From: Prochlorococcus sp. AG-347-K19 | GTDB taxonomy: Bacteria > Cyanobacteriota > Cyanobacteriia > PCC-6307 > Cyanobiaceae | Assembly (NCBI GenBank): GCA_003281335.1 | Contig: QCCG01000005.1 | Span: 37,494 to 101,493 of the forward strand | Length of the DNA stretch: 64,000 bases | Direction: 5' to 3' | Shown here: positions 26,026 through 33,951 of the stretch, piece by piece | How the letters are laid out: each line of letters begins with the position of its first letter | Numbering within the stretch: position 1 is the stretch's first letter | Program-made: the position numbers and the translations under genes | Notes under the pieces: model-generated | Databases searched by the model: none | What the model saw: only the letters and a program-made list of their open reading frames with translations | What the model was told of the DNA's origin: nothing

Positions 26026-26454
26026 ATGAATAACGAAATTAATCCCATCGAAGAGGATTTTAATGCAGCTTTATCAAGATATAAAGCAGGACAAGATTTA
26101 ATTCCAATCGTTCAAGATTTTCAAAAAATTATACAGCAAATTCCAAATCATTTTGCTGCTTGGACTTGTTTATCATGGCTTCAATTACTTTTGAAAAATA
26201 ATGAAGAAGCTTTGTCAGCTGCCAGACAAGCCGTTCGATTAAATCAGCAAGATCCACAAGCAAGAATGAATTTGTCTTTAGCTCTTTTGGCTACTAATAA
26301 TAAAGGTGTTAGGGATCATATTGAGTTAATAAAAAAAATGTCTATGATGATGCCAGATGTGAAAAGTGAGTTGAAAGAATCTGTTGAAGACGGATTAAGT
26401 AGATATCCAGATTGGCCTGAGTTAACTAAAGTGAAAAAATGGTTGGAATTTTAA
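26026..26454 (+). CDS. TPR-repeat protein
   Basis: This 142-residue soluble protein has about two to three tetratricopeptide-like helical pairs. The clearest runs from about 43 to 95 (AAWTCLSWLQLLLKNNEEAL, then AVRLNQQDPQARMNLSLALL). It sits between an A-type Fe-S carrier and the lipid-A-synthase-like gene with gaps of six and one base. It is probably a protein-interaction module of that operon. The specific partner is unknown. Confidence 0.8.
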   Translation: MNNEINPIEEDFNAALSRYKAGQDLIPIVQDFQKIIQQIPNHFAAWTCLSWLQLLLKNNEEALSAARQAVRLNQQDPQARMNLSLALLATNNKGVRDHIELIKKMSMMMPDVKSELKESVEDGLSRYPDWPELTKVKKWLEF

Positions 26455-26455
26455 A

Positions 26456-27658
26456 TTGTTTAAGATTTTAATTTTAAGTAATGGGCATGGAGAAGATCTA
26501 TCTGGCAGTCTGATAGCTAAACAATTCGTAAAAAGTGGTTATTCTGTTCATGCTTTGCCAATTGTTGGTATGGGAAACCATTATGAAAAAGAAAAAATTA
26601 AGATTATCGGTAAAACTAAGGAATTTAGAACAGGAGGAATTGGTTATAATTCTCTTAAGGGAAGACTTACTGAGATATTAGGAGGAGAAATATTTTATCT
26701 TCTAAAAAGATTATATTTAACTTTTAAAATAAGAAAAAAATATGATCATTTTGTTGTAGTTGGAGATATTGTGCCAGTTTTTTTTGCATGGGTTTGTAAG
26801 AAAGATTTTTTTACATATCTAGTTGCTTATTCCAGCCATTATGAAGGGAAGTTGAAATTACCATGGCCTTCTAAATTTTTCTTACTCTCACAAAAAGCAA
26901 AAAAAATATATACGAGAGATTCCCTTACAGCTAATGATTTAACATTTCAATTAAAAAAGAAAGTGTCTTTTTTAGGCAACCCATTTATGGATAAGTTTTT
27001 CCCTGGAAACAAAGAATTAAATAAAGATGAATTTAGTATTGGATTATTTCCAGGAAGTAGATTCCCCGAGATTTTAGATAATTTTGTTTTGATTTTAAAG
27101 GTATTAGAGGCATTGTCAGATTTAAGATATTTTCAAAAAATTCAGTTTAATTTTGCAATAGTTAATGCTCTATCTTCATCAAAAATAAAGGAGATATTTC
27201 AAAAAAGAGGATGGTTAAAAATAGAAAATATTAAAGATAATAATCTCTTGAAATTCCAATATAAATTTTTAGAAGTGAATATATATTGGAATAATTTTGA
27301 CAAAATATTATTGAAAAGTAGATGCTGTATTAGCATGGCAGGAACAGCAGCAGAGCAAGCGATTGGATTAGGAAAACCGGTTATTCAGATTGAAGGTAAA
27401 GGTCCACAATTTACAAAAACTTTTGCAGAAGCACAAAGACGTTTGCTAGGAAAATATGTTTTTTGTGCTACTAAATATAAAGACAAAAATGATCAAATCA
27501 ATCAGACAATTAAATTGATCATAAAAATAATATACCTTATACAGCTAAATAAGAAGTTTATGATCTCATGTAATGAAAATGCTAAAAAAAGACTGGGTGA
27601 AAACAAAGCTTGTCTTAAAATGGTTGATGATATGAATATCGTTATAAAAAATGACTAA
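26456..27658 (+). CDS. Lipid-A-disaccharide-synthase-related glycosyltransferase-like protein
   Basis: This 400-residue protein resembles the cyanobacterial family annotated as LpxB-related. It opens with ILILSNGHGEDLSGSLIA, has a central FPGSRFPEI motif near 200 as in LpxB/MurG-like GT-B enzymes, and a donor-site-like MAGTAAEQAIGLGKPVIQ near 292. It starts with TTG one base after the TPR stop. Picocyanobacteria make a simplified lipid A, so the acceptor may differ from that of LpxB. It overlaps a small membrane-protein gene by eight bases. Confidence 0.82.
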   Translation: MFKILILSNGHGEDLSGSLIAKQFVKSGYSVHALPIVGMGNHYEKEKIKIIGKTKEFRTGGIGYNSLKGRLTEILGGEIFYLLKRLYLTFKIRKKYDHFVVVGDIVPVFFAWVCKKDFFTYLVAYSSHYEGKLKLPWPSKFFLLSQKAKKIYTRDSLTANDLTFQLKKKVSFLGNPFMDKFFPGNKELNKDEFSIGLFPGSRFPEILDNFVLILKVLEALSDLRYFQKIQFNFAIVNALSSSKIKEIFQKRGWLKIENIKDNNLLKFQYKFLEVNIYWNNFDKILLKSRCCISMAGTAAEQAIGLGKPVIQIEGKGPQFTKTFAEAQRRLLGKYVFCATKYKDKNDQINQTIKLIIKIIYLIQLNKKFMISCNENAKKRLGENKACLKMVDDMNIVIKND

Positions 27659-27920
27659 GGAGAATAATCAAAATAAGTTAAAACAAATTATCGATAATTT
27701 GTTATTAATAAATTTATTTACAGTCATTTTTTTTGCAATATTTTTCATCTTTTCAATAATCATGCAATTTAATGGGATATTTATTTTTATTAATTTTATT
27801 CAGATAGTTTGGAATCCTCTTGTAGTTCCATTGATAACAATTCTTATTATTGGTGCTTTAGTAAACGGTATTAATTCTTGGTGGAGGCGTAAATTGCTTT
27901 CTCAAGAAGAGGATATTTAA
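27651..27920 (+). CDS. Small two-helix membrane protein
   Basis: This 89-residue protein has two strongly hydrophobic segments (about 18-42 and 45-70) and a basic end with SWWRRK. I recognise no family. It overlaps the LpxB-related gene upstream by eight bases, so its translation is probably coupled, and a role as a membrane partner is reasonable inference. Its last 50 bases overlap the convergent epimerase gene at 27871. Confidence 0.65.
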   Translation: MTKENNQNKLKQIIDNLLLINLFTVIFFAIFFIFSIIMQFNGIFIFINFIQIVWNPLVVPLITILIIGALVNGINSWWRRKLLSQEEDI

Positions 27921-28797
27921 AATTATAATTTTTGATTTTACTGCTAATTACTTTTTGTCCTTCTAAAACAACTTTCGCTCCATCTCCTAACAATATTTTT
28001 AAAACCGCTCCAGGCACTGGAAGTAAATTAGGTCTATTCAGACATTTGCCTAAAGTCTGAGAAAATTCTCTCATTAATACTGGATTTGGTGCAACAGCAT
28101 TAAATACTCCCGAATACTTTTTATCAACTAATGCTTGAATAATTAAAGCACATAAATCAGTTCTATGAATCCAACTCATCCATTGCTTACCATCTCCAAT
28201 TGGTCCACCTAATCCAACTTTAAATATAGGGAGCATTTTTCCTAATGCTCCTCCGTCTTTCTCTAGAACAATTCCAATTCTAAAAATAACTAACCTTGAG
28301 AAAAATGGTTTTTCAGCGGCGACCGCCTCCCATTTTTTGCAAAGATTAGATAAAAAGTCTTTTCCTCCAGGACTATTTTCAGTGAATTCACTAGACAAAC
28401 TTGTACCGTAATAACCTATAGCTGATCCATTTATAATGACTTTTGGGTTGATTTTTAAATTTTTAAGGGTCTTCATCATAAATTTCGTAGTATTAATACG
28501 ACTATTTTCAATCTCCTGTTTTTGTTCAGAAGTCCATTTTTTTTCTGCTATGGGTTCTCCCATCAAGTTAATAATTCCATCTGTCTCTCTTAAAATATTT
28601 AGAAGATTTTCGTTATTCCAGTTTTTTTCTCTTGATAAATCTATTTGAAAAAATTTAAACTTATTGAAATCTAAATCAAGCTTTAATTTACTAATGGGTT
28701 TTCTACTTACAATGTATATTTCGTGATTTTCATTGAGTAGTGTTGGTACTAATTCTTTACCAACAAATCCAGTGCAGCCAAGTAGTAAAAGACGCAT
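27871..28797 (-). CDS. TIGR01777-type NAD(P)-dependent epimerase/dehydratase
   Basis: This 308-residue extended short-chain dehydrogenase has a Rossmann start (LLLGCTGFVGKELV), a GIINLMGEPIAEKKW segment near 95 and a Tyr-x3-Lys-less variant around IGYYGT near 127. DUF1731-like residues come near the end (NRPNLLPVPGAVLKILLGD). These are features of the YfcH/TIGR01777 family. Plant and cyanobacterial members are sometimes called SulA-like, but the substrate is unknown. It overlaps the small membrane protein by 50 bases at its 3' end. Confidence 0.85.
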   Translation of the reverse strand: MRLLLLGCTGFVGKELVPTLLNENHEIYIVSRKPISKLKLDLDFNKFKFFQIDLSREKNWNNENLLNILRETDGIINLMGEPIAEKKWTSEQKQEIENSRINTTKFMMKTLKNLKINPKVIINGSAIGYYGTSLSSEFTENSPGGKDFLSNLCKKWEAVAAEKPFFSRLVIFRIGIVLEKDGGALGKMLPIFKVGLGGPIGDGKQWMSWIHRTDLCALIIQALVDKKYSGVFNAVAPNPVLMREFSQTLGKCLNRPNLLPVPGAVLKILLGDGAKVVLEGQKVISSKIKNYNFKYPLLEKAIYASTKN

Positions 28798-28898
28798 ATC
28801 TTATAGATGTTTATCATTTAAGGCTATTAAATTTTTTAGACGTTTGTAATTATTATTCCGTTATAAATTTTTTTCAATAGTTTTCAAACAAGTTTTTG

Positions 28899-28904
28899 TA
28901 TAAT
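28899..28904 (+). promoter_or_regulatory. Candidate -10 box of ndhO
   Basis: A perfect TATAAT sits 29 bases before the ndhO start codon in an otherwise unremarkable A/T-rich leader. No convincing -35 box lies 16-18 bases upstream, as is common in Prochlorococcus promoters. The motif is seen; its use is inference. Confidence 0.4.
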
Positions 28905-28933
28905 GGATTCCATATAACTTTCTTGAATTTATT

Positions 28934-29170
28934 ATGACAGATTCTATTCCAAAGAAGCTTCTCAAGAAAGGAAGCTTAGTTTTTGTCGATAGAGAAAATT
29001 ATATAAAAAGTATCGAAGCGCTAGCCAGTGATGATGATCTACCTAATTATGTCTTTGAAGGTCCTGGAGAGATTCTTTCAGTCAAAGAGGAATATGCTCA
29101 GGTTCGATGGCGCAGACCTGTTCCAGATGTTTGGTTGAAATTAGATCAACTTAAAGAATATACTCAATAA
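28934..29170 (+). CDS. ndhO: NDH-1 subunit O
   Basis: NdhO is a small oxygenic-photosynthesis-specific subunit on the cytosolic (stromal) side of the NAD(P)H/ferredoxin-plastoquinone oxidoreductase. The 78-residue protein has the expected KKGSLVFVDRENY start, the acidic ASDDDLPNYVFEGPGEIL centre and WRRPVPDVWLKLDQL near the end. It is a lone gene with a consensus -10 box upstream and a convergent DnaJ gene downstream. Confidence 0.95.
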   Translation: MTDSIPKKLLKKGSLVFVDRENYIKSIEALASDDDLPNYVFEGPGEILSVKEEYAQVRWRRPVPDVWLKLDQLKEYTQ

Positions 29171-29181
29171 AATTTTTATAT

Positions 29182-29859
29182 CTAAAAGTTTTTATTTTTT
29201 TTCTCTATAGACATCTTTGATTGTATCCTTTTTGCTTCTTTGATCATTTCTTTGCCATCAAATAAATAATTATCTACGTATCCTTGTGTATATCTATCAA
29301 ATTCTGATAGCGCATCTTTAACTTGTGAAAAACAATGATAAAGATCGAGGCCTAAAGCTGAAATAGACTTTGGAACTATTTTTTTGTTATAAATTTTTTC
29401 AACTTTTTCTATTTTCTTTTGTGAAAGAATAATATAACTGCAAAAATTTTCCATTAGTTCGTCATCATATGGATCAGCAGATAGTTCTTTTATTTCGTTA
29501 TTCAAAGGTTTAATGATTTGACTAATTAATCTATTTATCGGACTATAAATTTCTTTAATCCATGTTTCAACTTCTTTGTCCTTAATTGAAGAATTATTTT
29601 TTTTTGAATTAAATTTCTCTTCCCAATTTTCATTTAATGAATCAAATGATGAGCTGGAAAAGGAAAAACTGCTATCGTATTGTTTCTTTTTGATAGGGTC
29701 ATTTAGAGTTTCCCAGGCATTTTGTATTGCAAGAAATCGTTCTTTCTCGCCGCCTGCATCTGGATGATGTTGTTTAACTAAAGAGCGATATGAAGATCTA
29801 ATTTCACTTCTGGTTGCATTTTGTTTGAGACCTAATTCTTCATATAAATTTTTTTCCAT
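29182..29859 (-). CDS. DnaJ-domain protein
   Basis: This 225-residue protein has an N-terminal J domain (about 3-65) with the HPD motif at His32-Pro33-Asp34, so it can stimulate a DnaK-type chaperone. There is no Gly/Phe-rich region, zinc finger or standard DnaJ C-terminal domain. Instead the chain continues as a charged helical region (about 80-220) that probably binds a dedicated client. The stop lies 11 bases from the convergent ndhO stop, and the cysK gene is 16 bases upstream on the same strand. Confidence 0.9.
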   Translation of the reverse strand: MEKNLYEELGLKQNATRSEIRSSYRSLVKQHHPDAGGEKERFLAIQNAWETLNDPIKKKQYDSSFSFSSSSFDSLNENWEEKFNSKKNNSSIKDKEVETWIKEIYSPINRLISQIIKPLNNEIKELSADPYDDELMENFCSYIILSQKKIEKVEKIYNKKIVPKSISALGLDLYHCFSQVKDALSEFDRYTQGYVDNYLFDGKEMIKEAKRIQSKMSIEKKNKNF

Positions 29860-29875
29860 TTTTATAAATTATGCA

Positions 29876-30844
29876 TTAAAGATAACCATCTTTTCTGGCT
29901 TGAATTGAAGTATTAGACTCAAACATTGCTGTTGATAAATATCTTTCGCCAAAACTTGGAAGAATAACTATCAATCTTTTATTCATTAGTTCTTTTCTTT
30001 TGCCGATTTTTATAGTTGCTGCTAAAGCTGCACCACTGCTGATGCCAGATAAAAGGCCTTCCAATCTAGCTAATAAACGCCCATAATAAAATGCTTCATC
30101 GTCATCTATTTTTATAATTTCATCAATTAATTTAGTATTAAGAACTTTAGGTACAAAACCCGCGCCAATTCCTTGAATCGAATGAGATCCTGCTTTTTCT
30201 CCGGAAATCACAGCACTTTTTTTGGGCTCTACGGCATAAATTTTGCAATTTGGATTAACTTTTTTCAAAAAACGTGCACAACCAGTAATTGTTCCTCCTG
30301 TGCCAACTCCTGTAACTAGTCCATCTAAATTGTTATTGGATTGGGACCATATTTCTTGAGCCGTCGTTCTTTCATGAATATCTGGATTAGCAAAATTTTC
30401 AAACTGATTAAATTGATAGCTATTTGCAATGGTTGAAGACAACTCATTAGCTAAATCTAAAGCTCCTTTCATTCCGTCTTTCCCAGGTGTTAGCTGTAAT
30501 TCAGCTCCATATGCTCTCAACATTGCCCTTCTCTCAATACTCATCGTATCCGGCATAGTTAATATCAATTTATAGCCTTTTGCCGCGGCAACCATTGCTA
30601 ATGCGATGCCAGTATTTCCACTAGTTGCTTCAATTAACGTTGTTTCATCTGGTGTTATCAATCCTTCTTCTTCAGCTTTACATAACATTGAATAAGCTAT
30701 CCGATCCTTAACAGACGCTGATGGATTGAAACTTTCTAGTTTGGCTATTATTTCTGGATAACAATCAAAATACTTTCTGATGCGATTTAATTTAACTAAT
30801 GGGGTATTTCCAACTAGAGAAGTTATATCATTTGCTATTTCCAT
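29876..30844 (-). CDS. cysK: Cysteine synthase A (O-acetylserine sulfhydrylase)
   Basis: CysK makes cysteine from O-acetylserine and sulfide with PLP. From ATG 30844 it is 322 residues, the family's normal length. The PLP lysine is Lys46 (PSASVKDRIA), the phosphate loop is GVGTGGT near 176, and EATSGNTGIALA binds the substrate near 70. The reading frame stays open upstream to 30925, but those 27 residues are unlike the family, so I exclude them. The DnaJ gene follows by 16 bases. Confidence 0.93.
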   Translation of the reverse strand: MEIANDITSLVGNTPLVKLNRIRKYFDCYPEIIAKLESFNPSASVKDRIAYSMLCKAEEEGLITPDETTLIEATSGNTGIALAMVAAAKGYKLILTMPDTMSIERRAMLRAYGAELQLTPGKDGMKGALDLANELSSTIANSYQFNQFENFANPDIHERTTAQEIWSQSNNNLDGLVTGVGTGGTITGCARFLKKVNPNCKIYAVEPKKSAVISGEKAGSHSIQGIGAGFVPKVLNTKLIDEIIKIDDDEAFYYGRLLARLEGLLSGISSGAALAATIKIGKRKELMNKRLIVILPSFGERYLSTAMFESNTSIQARKDGYL

Positions 30845-30989
30845 GAAATTATTTTTAAAATTCAAAATAAAATCTCCTTCATTCATAATAATTGTATTTA
30901 AAGTTCTTTTATATAATTTTCTCAAAAGAATTTAATTTAAATAACTTCTTGCTGAAAAATATTTAGTAATATAAGAGGTAGTTTTTATT

Positions 30990-31268
30990 ATGATTATGTA
31001 TTCGTTGGAACTAAGTCTGAGATATTCACCTTTTCCGATATCAATTCAGAAGAAAGAATTTGATGATGTTAAAGGAATTTATGATGAAATAAAAAGTTCT
31101 ATGAATGAAACTTTAGAATCATCAAACTTGATCGAATTAAAGTGTGACAAAGTGCAAGATAAATTAATTGCTGTAAGAGCTAATGAAATCATTTCTGTTC
31201 AGATATATGAAAAATCTTCAGTAGCAGGAGGAGCTAAAAGACCAGGATTTTCTCTCAACATAGATTGA
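30990..31268 (+). CDS. UPF0367 family protein
   Basis: This 92-residue soluble protein fits the cyanobacterial UPF0367 family: YSLELSLRYSPFPISIQKKE at the start, a short helix, then AVRANEIISVQI and a Gly-Gly-Ala-rich tail ending in RPGFSL. ATG 30990 has AGAGG 11 bases upstream; a second ATG at 30996 would give the family's usual start but sits further from it. Its stop overlaps the next gene's TTG start, so the two are coupled. Function is unknown. Confidence 0.83.
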   Translation: MIMYSLELSLRYSPFPISIQKKEFDDVKGIYDEIKSSMNETLESSNLIELKCDKVQDKLIAVRANEIISVQIYEKSSVAGGAKRPGFSLNID

Positions 31269-31951
31269 TAAAATTAATGCTAGATTCCCTTGAAAATGAA
31301 ATACCTCATATTAACTTCAAAGATGTTTCTTTTTCATATCCTGGAGAAAAAGAAAATTTAATTTTTAAATGTAATTTATCAATAAAAAAACATGGATTTT
31401 GGATGGTCGTAGGTAAAAACGGGAGCGGAAAAAGTACTCTTTTAAAATTAATTAATGGAATAATTAAACCCAAAAATGGTGTTATCTACTCTAATGCAAA
31501 TATTGGCATGGTTTTTCAAAACCCTGATCATCAAATATTGATGCCAAATTGTAGAAGTGAACTTCTGATTAATATTAATCAGAATATAAGTCAAAATGAA
31601 ATTAATAAAAAAATTGAATATGTGCTTGATCAAGTAGGAATGACTGGGTTTGAAAAAAGGCCAGTTCATACTTTGAGCGGTGGACAAAAACAACGCTTAA
31701 CTATTGCAAGCGCTCTTATTAGTAGTAGAAATTTTATTCTCTTAGATGAGCCTACAGCGTTACTTGATCAAACTAGTCAATTAAAAGTTTTGCAAACTAT
31801 TAAAAATCTTACAAGTGACCATAAAAAACCTTTATCGGCTTTGTGGATTACTCATCGTTTTGAAGAATTAACTTATGCTGATGCAGTAGCAGAGTTGAAA
31901 AATGGTTTTTTATCTAGCTGGCAAGAACCATCAAAATTTCAATATAATTAA
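31265..31951 (+). CDS. ECF/cobalt-type ABC transporter ATPase
   Basis: This 228-residue single ABC ATPase has Walker A GKNGSGKST near 50, a Q-loop in GMVFQNPDHQILM near 78, signature LSGGQKQRL near 138 and Walker B FILLDEPTALLD near 158. The Q-loop form (QNPDHQ) is typical of EcfA/CbiO ATPases that power vitamin or metal uptake with EcfT and S components. None of those partners is in the window. The TTG start at 31265 overlaps the UPF0367 stop; ATG 31277 is an alternative. Confidence 0.85.
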   Translation: MIKLMLDSLENEIPHINFKDVSFSYPGEKENLIFKCNLSIKKHGFWMVVGKNGSGKSTLLKLINGIIKPKNGVIYSNANIGMVFQNPDHQILMPNCRSELLININQNISQNEINKKIEYVLDQVGMTGFEKRPVHTLSGGQKQRLTIASALISSRNFILLDEPTALLDQTSQLKVLQTIKNLTSDHKKPLSALWITHRFEELTYADAVAELKNGFLSSWQEPSKFQYN

Positions 31952-32000
31952 CCCTTGTACTTGTCATAAGGTACTTTAAAGAGCTAAATTCATTTTATAT

Positions 32001-32072
<72 letters not shown>

Positions 32073-32096
32073 TTTATAAATCCCAAAAAGTTATCC

Positions 32097-32127
32097 AAAG
32101 TCACCATAAAAAAGGTGACTTTTTTTA
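32097..32127 (+). terminator. Rho-independent terminator after tRNA-Asn
   Basis: AAAGTCACC (32097-32105) pairs perfectly with GGTGACTTT (32114-32122) around an eight-base A-rich loop. A run of T follows from 32120 to 32126. The geometry and position, 25 bases past tRNA-Asn, fit an intrinsic terminator. Confidence 0.82.
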
Positions 32128-32191
32128 TTTCTTTGACTTTTTTTGCCAAATAGTGGTTAGCCGAAGATATAATCAAGTATATTCGATATAA

Positions 32192-32225
32192 TTTTAAGAA
32201 CAGTATATAGAACATTTGGTATAAT
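32192..32225 (+). repeat. Promoter-like repeat, copy 1
   Basis: This block contains TTTTAAGAACAGTA, then TAGAAC, then TTTGGTATAAT, with a consensus -10 box TATAAT at 32220-32225. Copy 2 at 32270-32302 repeats nearly the same sequence. Inside each copy the pentamer AGAAC occurs twice, 12 bases apart, like a paired activator or repressor site. The repeat is seen; promoter activity is inferred. Confidence 0.5.
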
Positions 32226-32269
32226 CAAATTTCAATATTTTTACCATGATTAAAAATAAAAAAAAAGTT

Positions 32270-32302
32270 TTTTAAGAACAGTAACTAGAACGTTTATAAA
32301 AT
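32270..32302 (+). repeat. Promoter-like repeat, copy 2
   Basis: This block contains TTTTAAGAACAGTA, then TAGAAC, then GTTTATAAAAT. It differs from copy 1 at a few positions and by a three-base gap, and has a weaker -10 box (TATAAA at 32295-32300). The AGAAC pair keeps its 12-base spacing. If active, transcription runs rightwards, antisense to the gene at 32406-32765. Confidence 0.5.
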
Positions 32303-32405
32303 TCTCCATAAAAGTGAAAACAAGCCCTTTGATTTATTTTCATTTTTAAAAATTAAGACATATTTTCGTTTATTTACTTTGAATTACTACACCATTCAGG
32401 AAATT

Positions 32406-32765
32406 TTAGTCATCCCACATATCCTTTTTCTCTTGATCTAAATTATTTCTTTCAAGTAATTCTATTCTTTGCTTCTGAGAATCTATTTCTGTTTCAATTA
32501 CGTTTTTATCGTCAATATATTTTGTTTGTATTTCTAAAATATTTATTTCAAATTGTTCTCCAAAAAAATCTGACATTTCTCTCCATGCTTCCATTTCCTC
32601 TTCTTTGCCAATAGTATCGTTTATCTGATGTGAAATAATTTCTAATACATATTTTTTGAGTTCTTGATGACTCATCGATTCAACTTTTTTTTGAATGTAA
32701 AGCTCTTTCAGAGTTTCTAGTTGTTTTTTTGATAAATCAGAATAGATAATAGACTTCTTTTTCAT
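32406..32765 (-). CDS. Hypothetical charged helical protein (119 residues)
   Basis: I do not recognise the family. The protein is highly charged, begins MKKKS, and is mostly predicted-helical by composition. A basic helical part lies at about 12-50, and a C-terminal heptad-like coiled coil at about 80-115 (residues such as IETEIDSQKQRIELLERN). There are no cysteines or membrane segments. It is isolated between about 280 and 400 non-coding bases next to a tRNA gene, unlike the tightly packed core around it, which suggests an accessory or fast-changing gene. Confidence 0.62.
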   Translation of the reverse strand: MKKKSIIYSDLSKKQLETLKELYIQKKVESMSHQELKKYVLEIISHQINDTIGKEEEMEAWREMSDFFGEQFEINILEIQTKYIDDKNVIETEIDSQKQRIELLERNNLDQEKKDMWDD

Positions 32766-33166
32766 AGATACTTAAATTTTTTTTAATATAGACAAAATTA
32801 TTAGTTTAAACATTCTGGGGAAATTAAAAATTTTAAACTTTGTTAATTCCTATTAGAAGACTGACAATCCCCATTTAATTGAATTTTTTTAAACCTTATG
32901 ATGGCAATCTCAATTAGATATTCTTTCAATTTGAACCATTATTTGTTTCTAAAATCCCTTGATTATTAAGAAAAAATAAATAGAATCGAAAGAAATTCTA
33001 AAATTTCAACTTTTTTAAAATTTGCAATTTCTATCTAATCCCAAGTTATTACTAGGTTATTTGATAAATCTAATTGATAAAATTGTTTACACTAATTCAG
33101 CAATCTTTATAAATTCTTGAGAGAATCATATTACTAAAACTTAATTTTAATTTAATAGTTATAAAT
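32766..33166. other. Non-coding stretch upstream of rpaA
   Basis: About 400 bases without a credible ORF (the longest ATG frame is around 23 codons). The right end holds a candidate rpaA promoter at 33086-33113. The rest is A/T-rich and would be long enough for a long rpaA leader or a small RNA. I see no strong hairpin followed by a T-run. Confidence 0.55.
33086..33113 (+). promoter_or_regulatory. Candidate rpaA promoter
   Basis: TTTACA at 33086-33091 and TATAAA at 33108-33113 are 16 bases apart and about 53 bases before the rpaA start codon. Both boxes are one mismatch from the sigma-70 consensus. It is a reasonable but untested promoter. Confidence 0.4.
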
Positions 33167-33949
33167 ATGAAAATTTCAATCCTATTAATTGAAGATGATC
33201 GTGATATGCGTGATTTGGTGGCTAGGCATTTAGAACATTCTGGTTTCGATGTTCAAAAAGCTGAAGATGGAATTAAAGGTCAAGCATTAGCTCTTCAGTA
33301 TTCACCAGATTTAATACTCTTAGATCTAATGCTTCCAAGTGTTGATGGATTAACTTTATGTCAGCGATTACGAAGAGATGAAAGAACATCAAATATACCA
33401 ATTTTGATGGTAACTGCATTAGGCGGCTTAAAAGATAAAGTTACCGGGTTTAATTCAGGAGCAGATGATTACATTACTAAACCATTCGATTTAGAAGAAT
33501 TATATGTACGCATTAAAGCTTTACTTAGGAGAACCAATAGAGCACAATTAAATTCTAGTAACCAGCAAGAAATATTAAATTATGGCCCTTTAACGCTTGT
33601 TCCAGAAAGATTTGAAGCTATATGGTTTGAATCTCCTGTTAGGTTAACGCATCTTGAATTTGAACTTCTTCATTGTCTTTTGCAGAGGCATGGTCAAACT
33701 GTGTCGCCATCATTAATTCTTAAAGAAGTATGGGGATACGAACCTGATGATGATATTGAGACAATCCGAGTTCATATAAGACACTTACGCACTAAACTTG
33801 AACCTGATCCACGCAAACCTATCTATATAAAAACTGTATACGGCGCTGGATATTGTCTTGAGTTACCTATTGGTTCTAAAGTTGAAACTGCTAGGCAAGA
33901 TTTTATTCAAGAAAGAAATTCTGACTTGATTAATTCTGCAATAGATTAA
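33167..33949 (+). CDS. rpaA: OmpR-family response regulator RpaA
   Basis: RpaA is the clock- and light-output response regulator of cyanobacteria. The 260-residue protein has a receiver domain (about 1-120) with acidic pair Asp9-Asp10, phospho-acceptor in LILLDLMLP near 53 and lysine in ITKPFD. A winged-helix OmpR-type DNA-binding domain (about 140-235) includes [18 protein letters not shown]. The receiver sequence ([20 protein letters not shown]) is that of RpaA rather than RpaB, which is at 39961. Its kinase SasA is not in the window. Confidence 0.9.
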   Translation: MKISILLIEDDRDMRDLVARHLEHSGFDVQKAEDGIKGQALALQYSPDLILLDLMLPSVDGLTLCQRLRRDERTSNIPILMVTALGGLKDKVTGFNSGADDYITKPFDLEELYVRIKALLRRTNRAQLNSSNQQEILNYGPLTLVPERFEAIWFESPVRLTHLEFELLHCLLQRHGQTVSPSLILKEVWGYEPDDDIETIRVHIRHLRTKLEPDPRKPIYIKTVYGAGYCLELPIGSKVETARQDFIQERNSDLINSAID

Positions 33950-33951
33950 TC

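Larger units (their letters stand above)
32128..32405. other. Non-coding stretch with duplicated promoter-like block
   Basis: From the tRNA end to the next gene there are about 330 bases with no credible ORF. Besides the terminator, the stretch holds two near-identical blocks (32192-32225 and 32270-32302), described separately. The rest is A/T-rich with T and A runs. No tRNA fragment, integrase or second hairpin with a T-run is visible. Confidence 0.6.
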
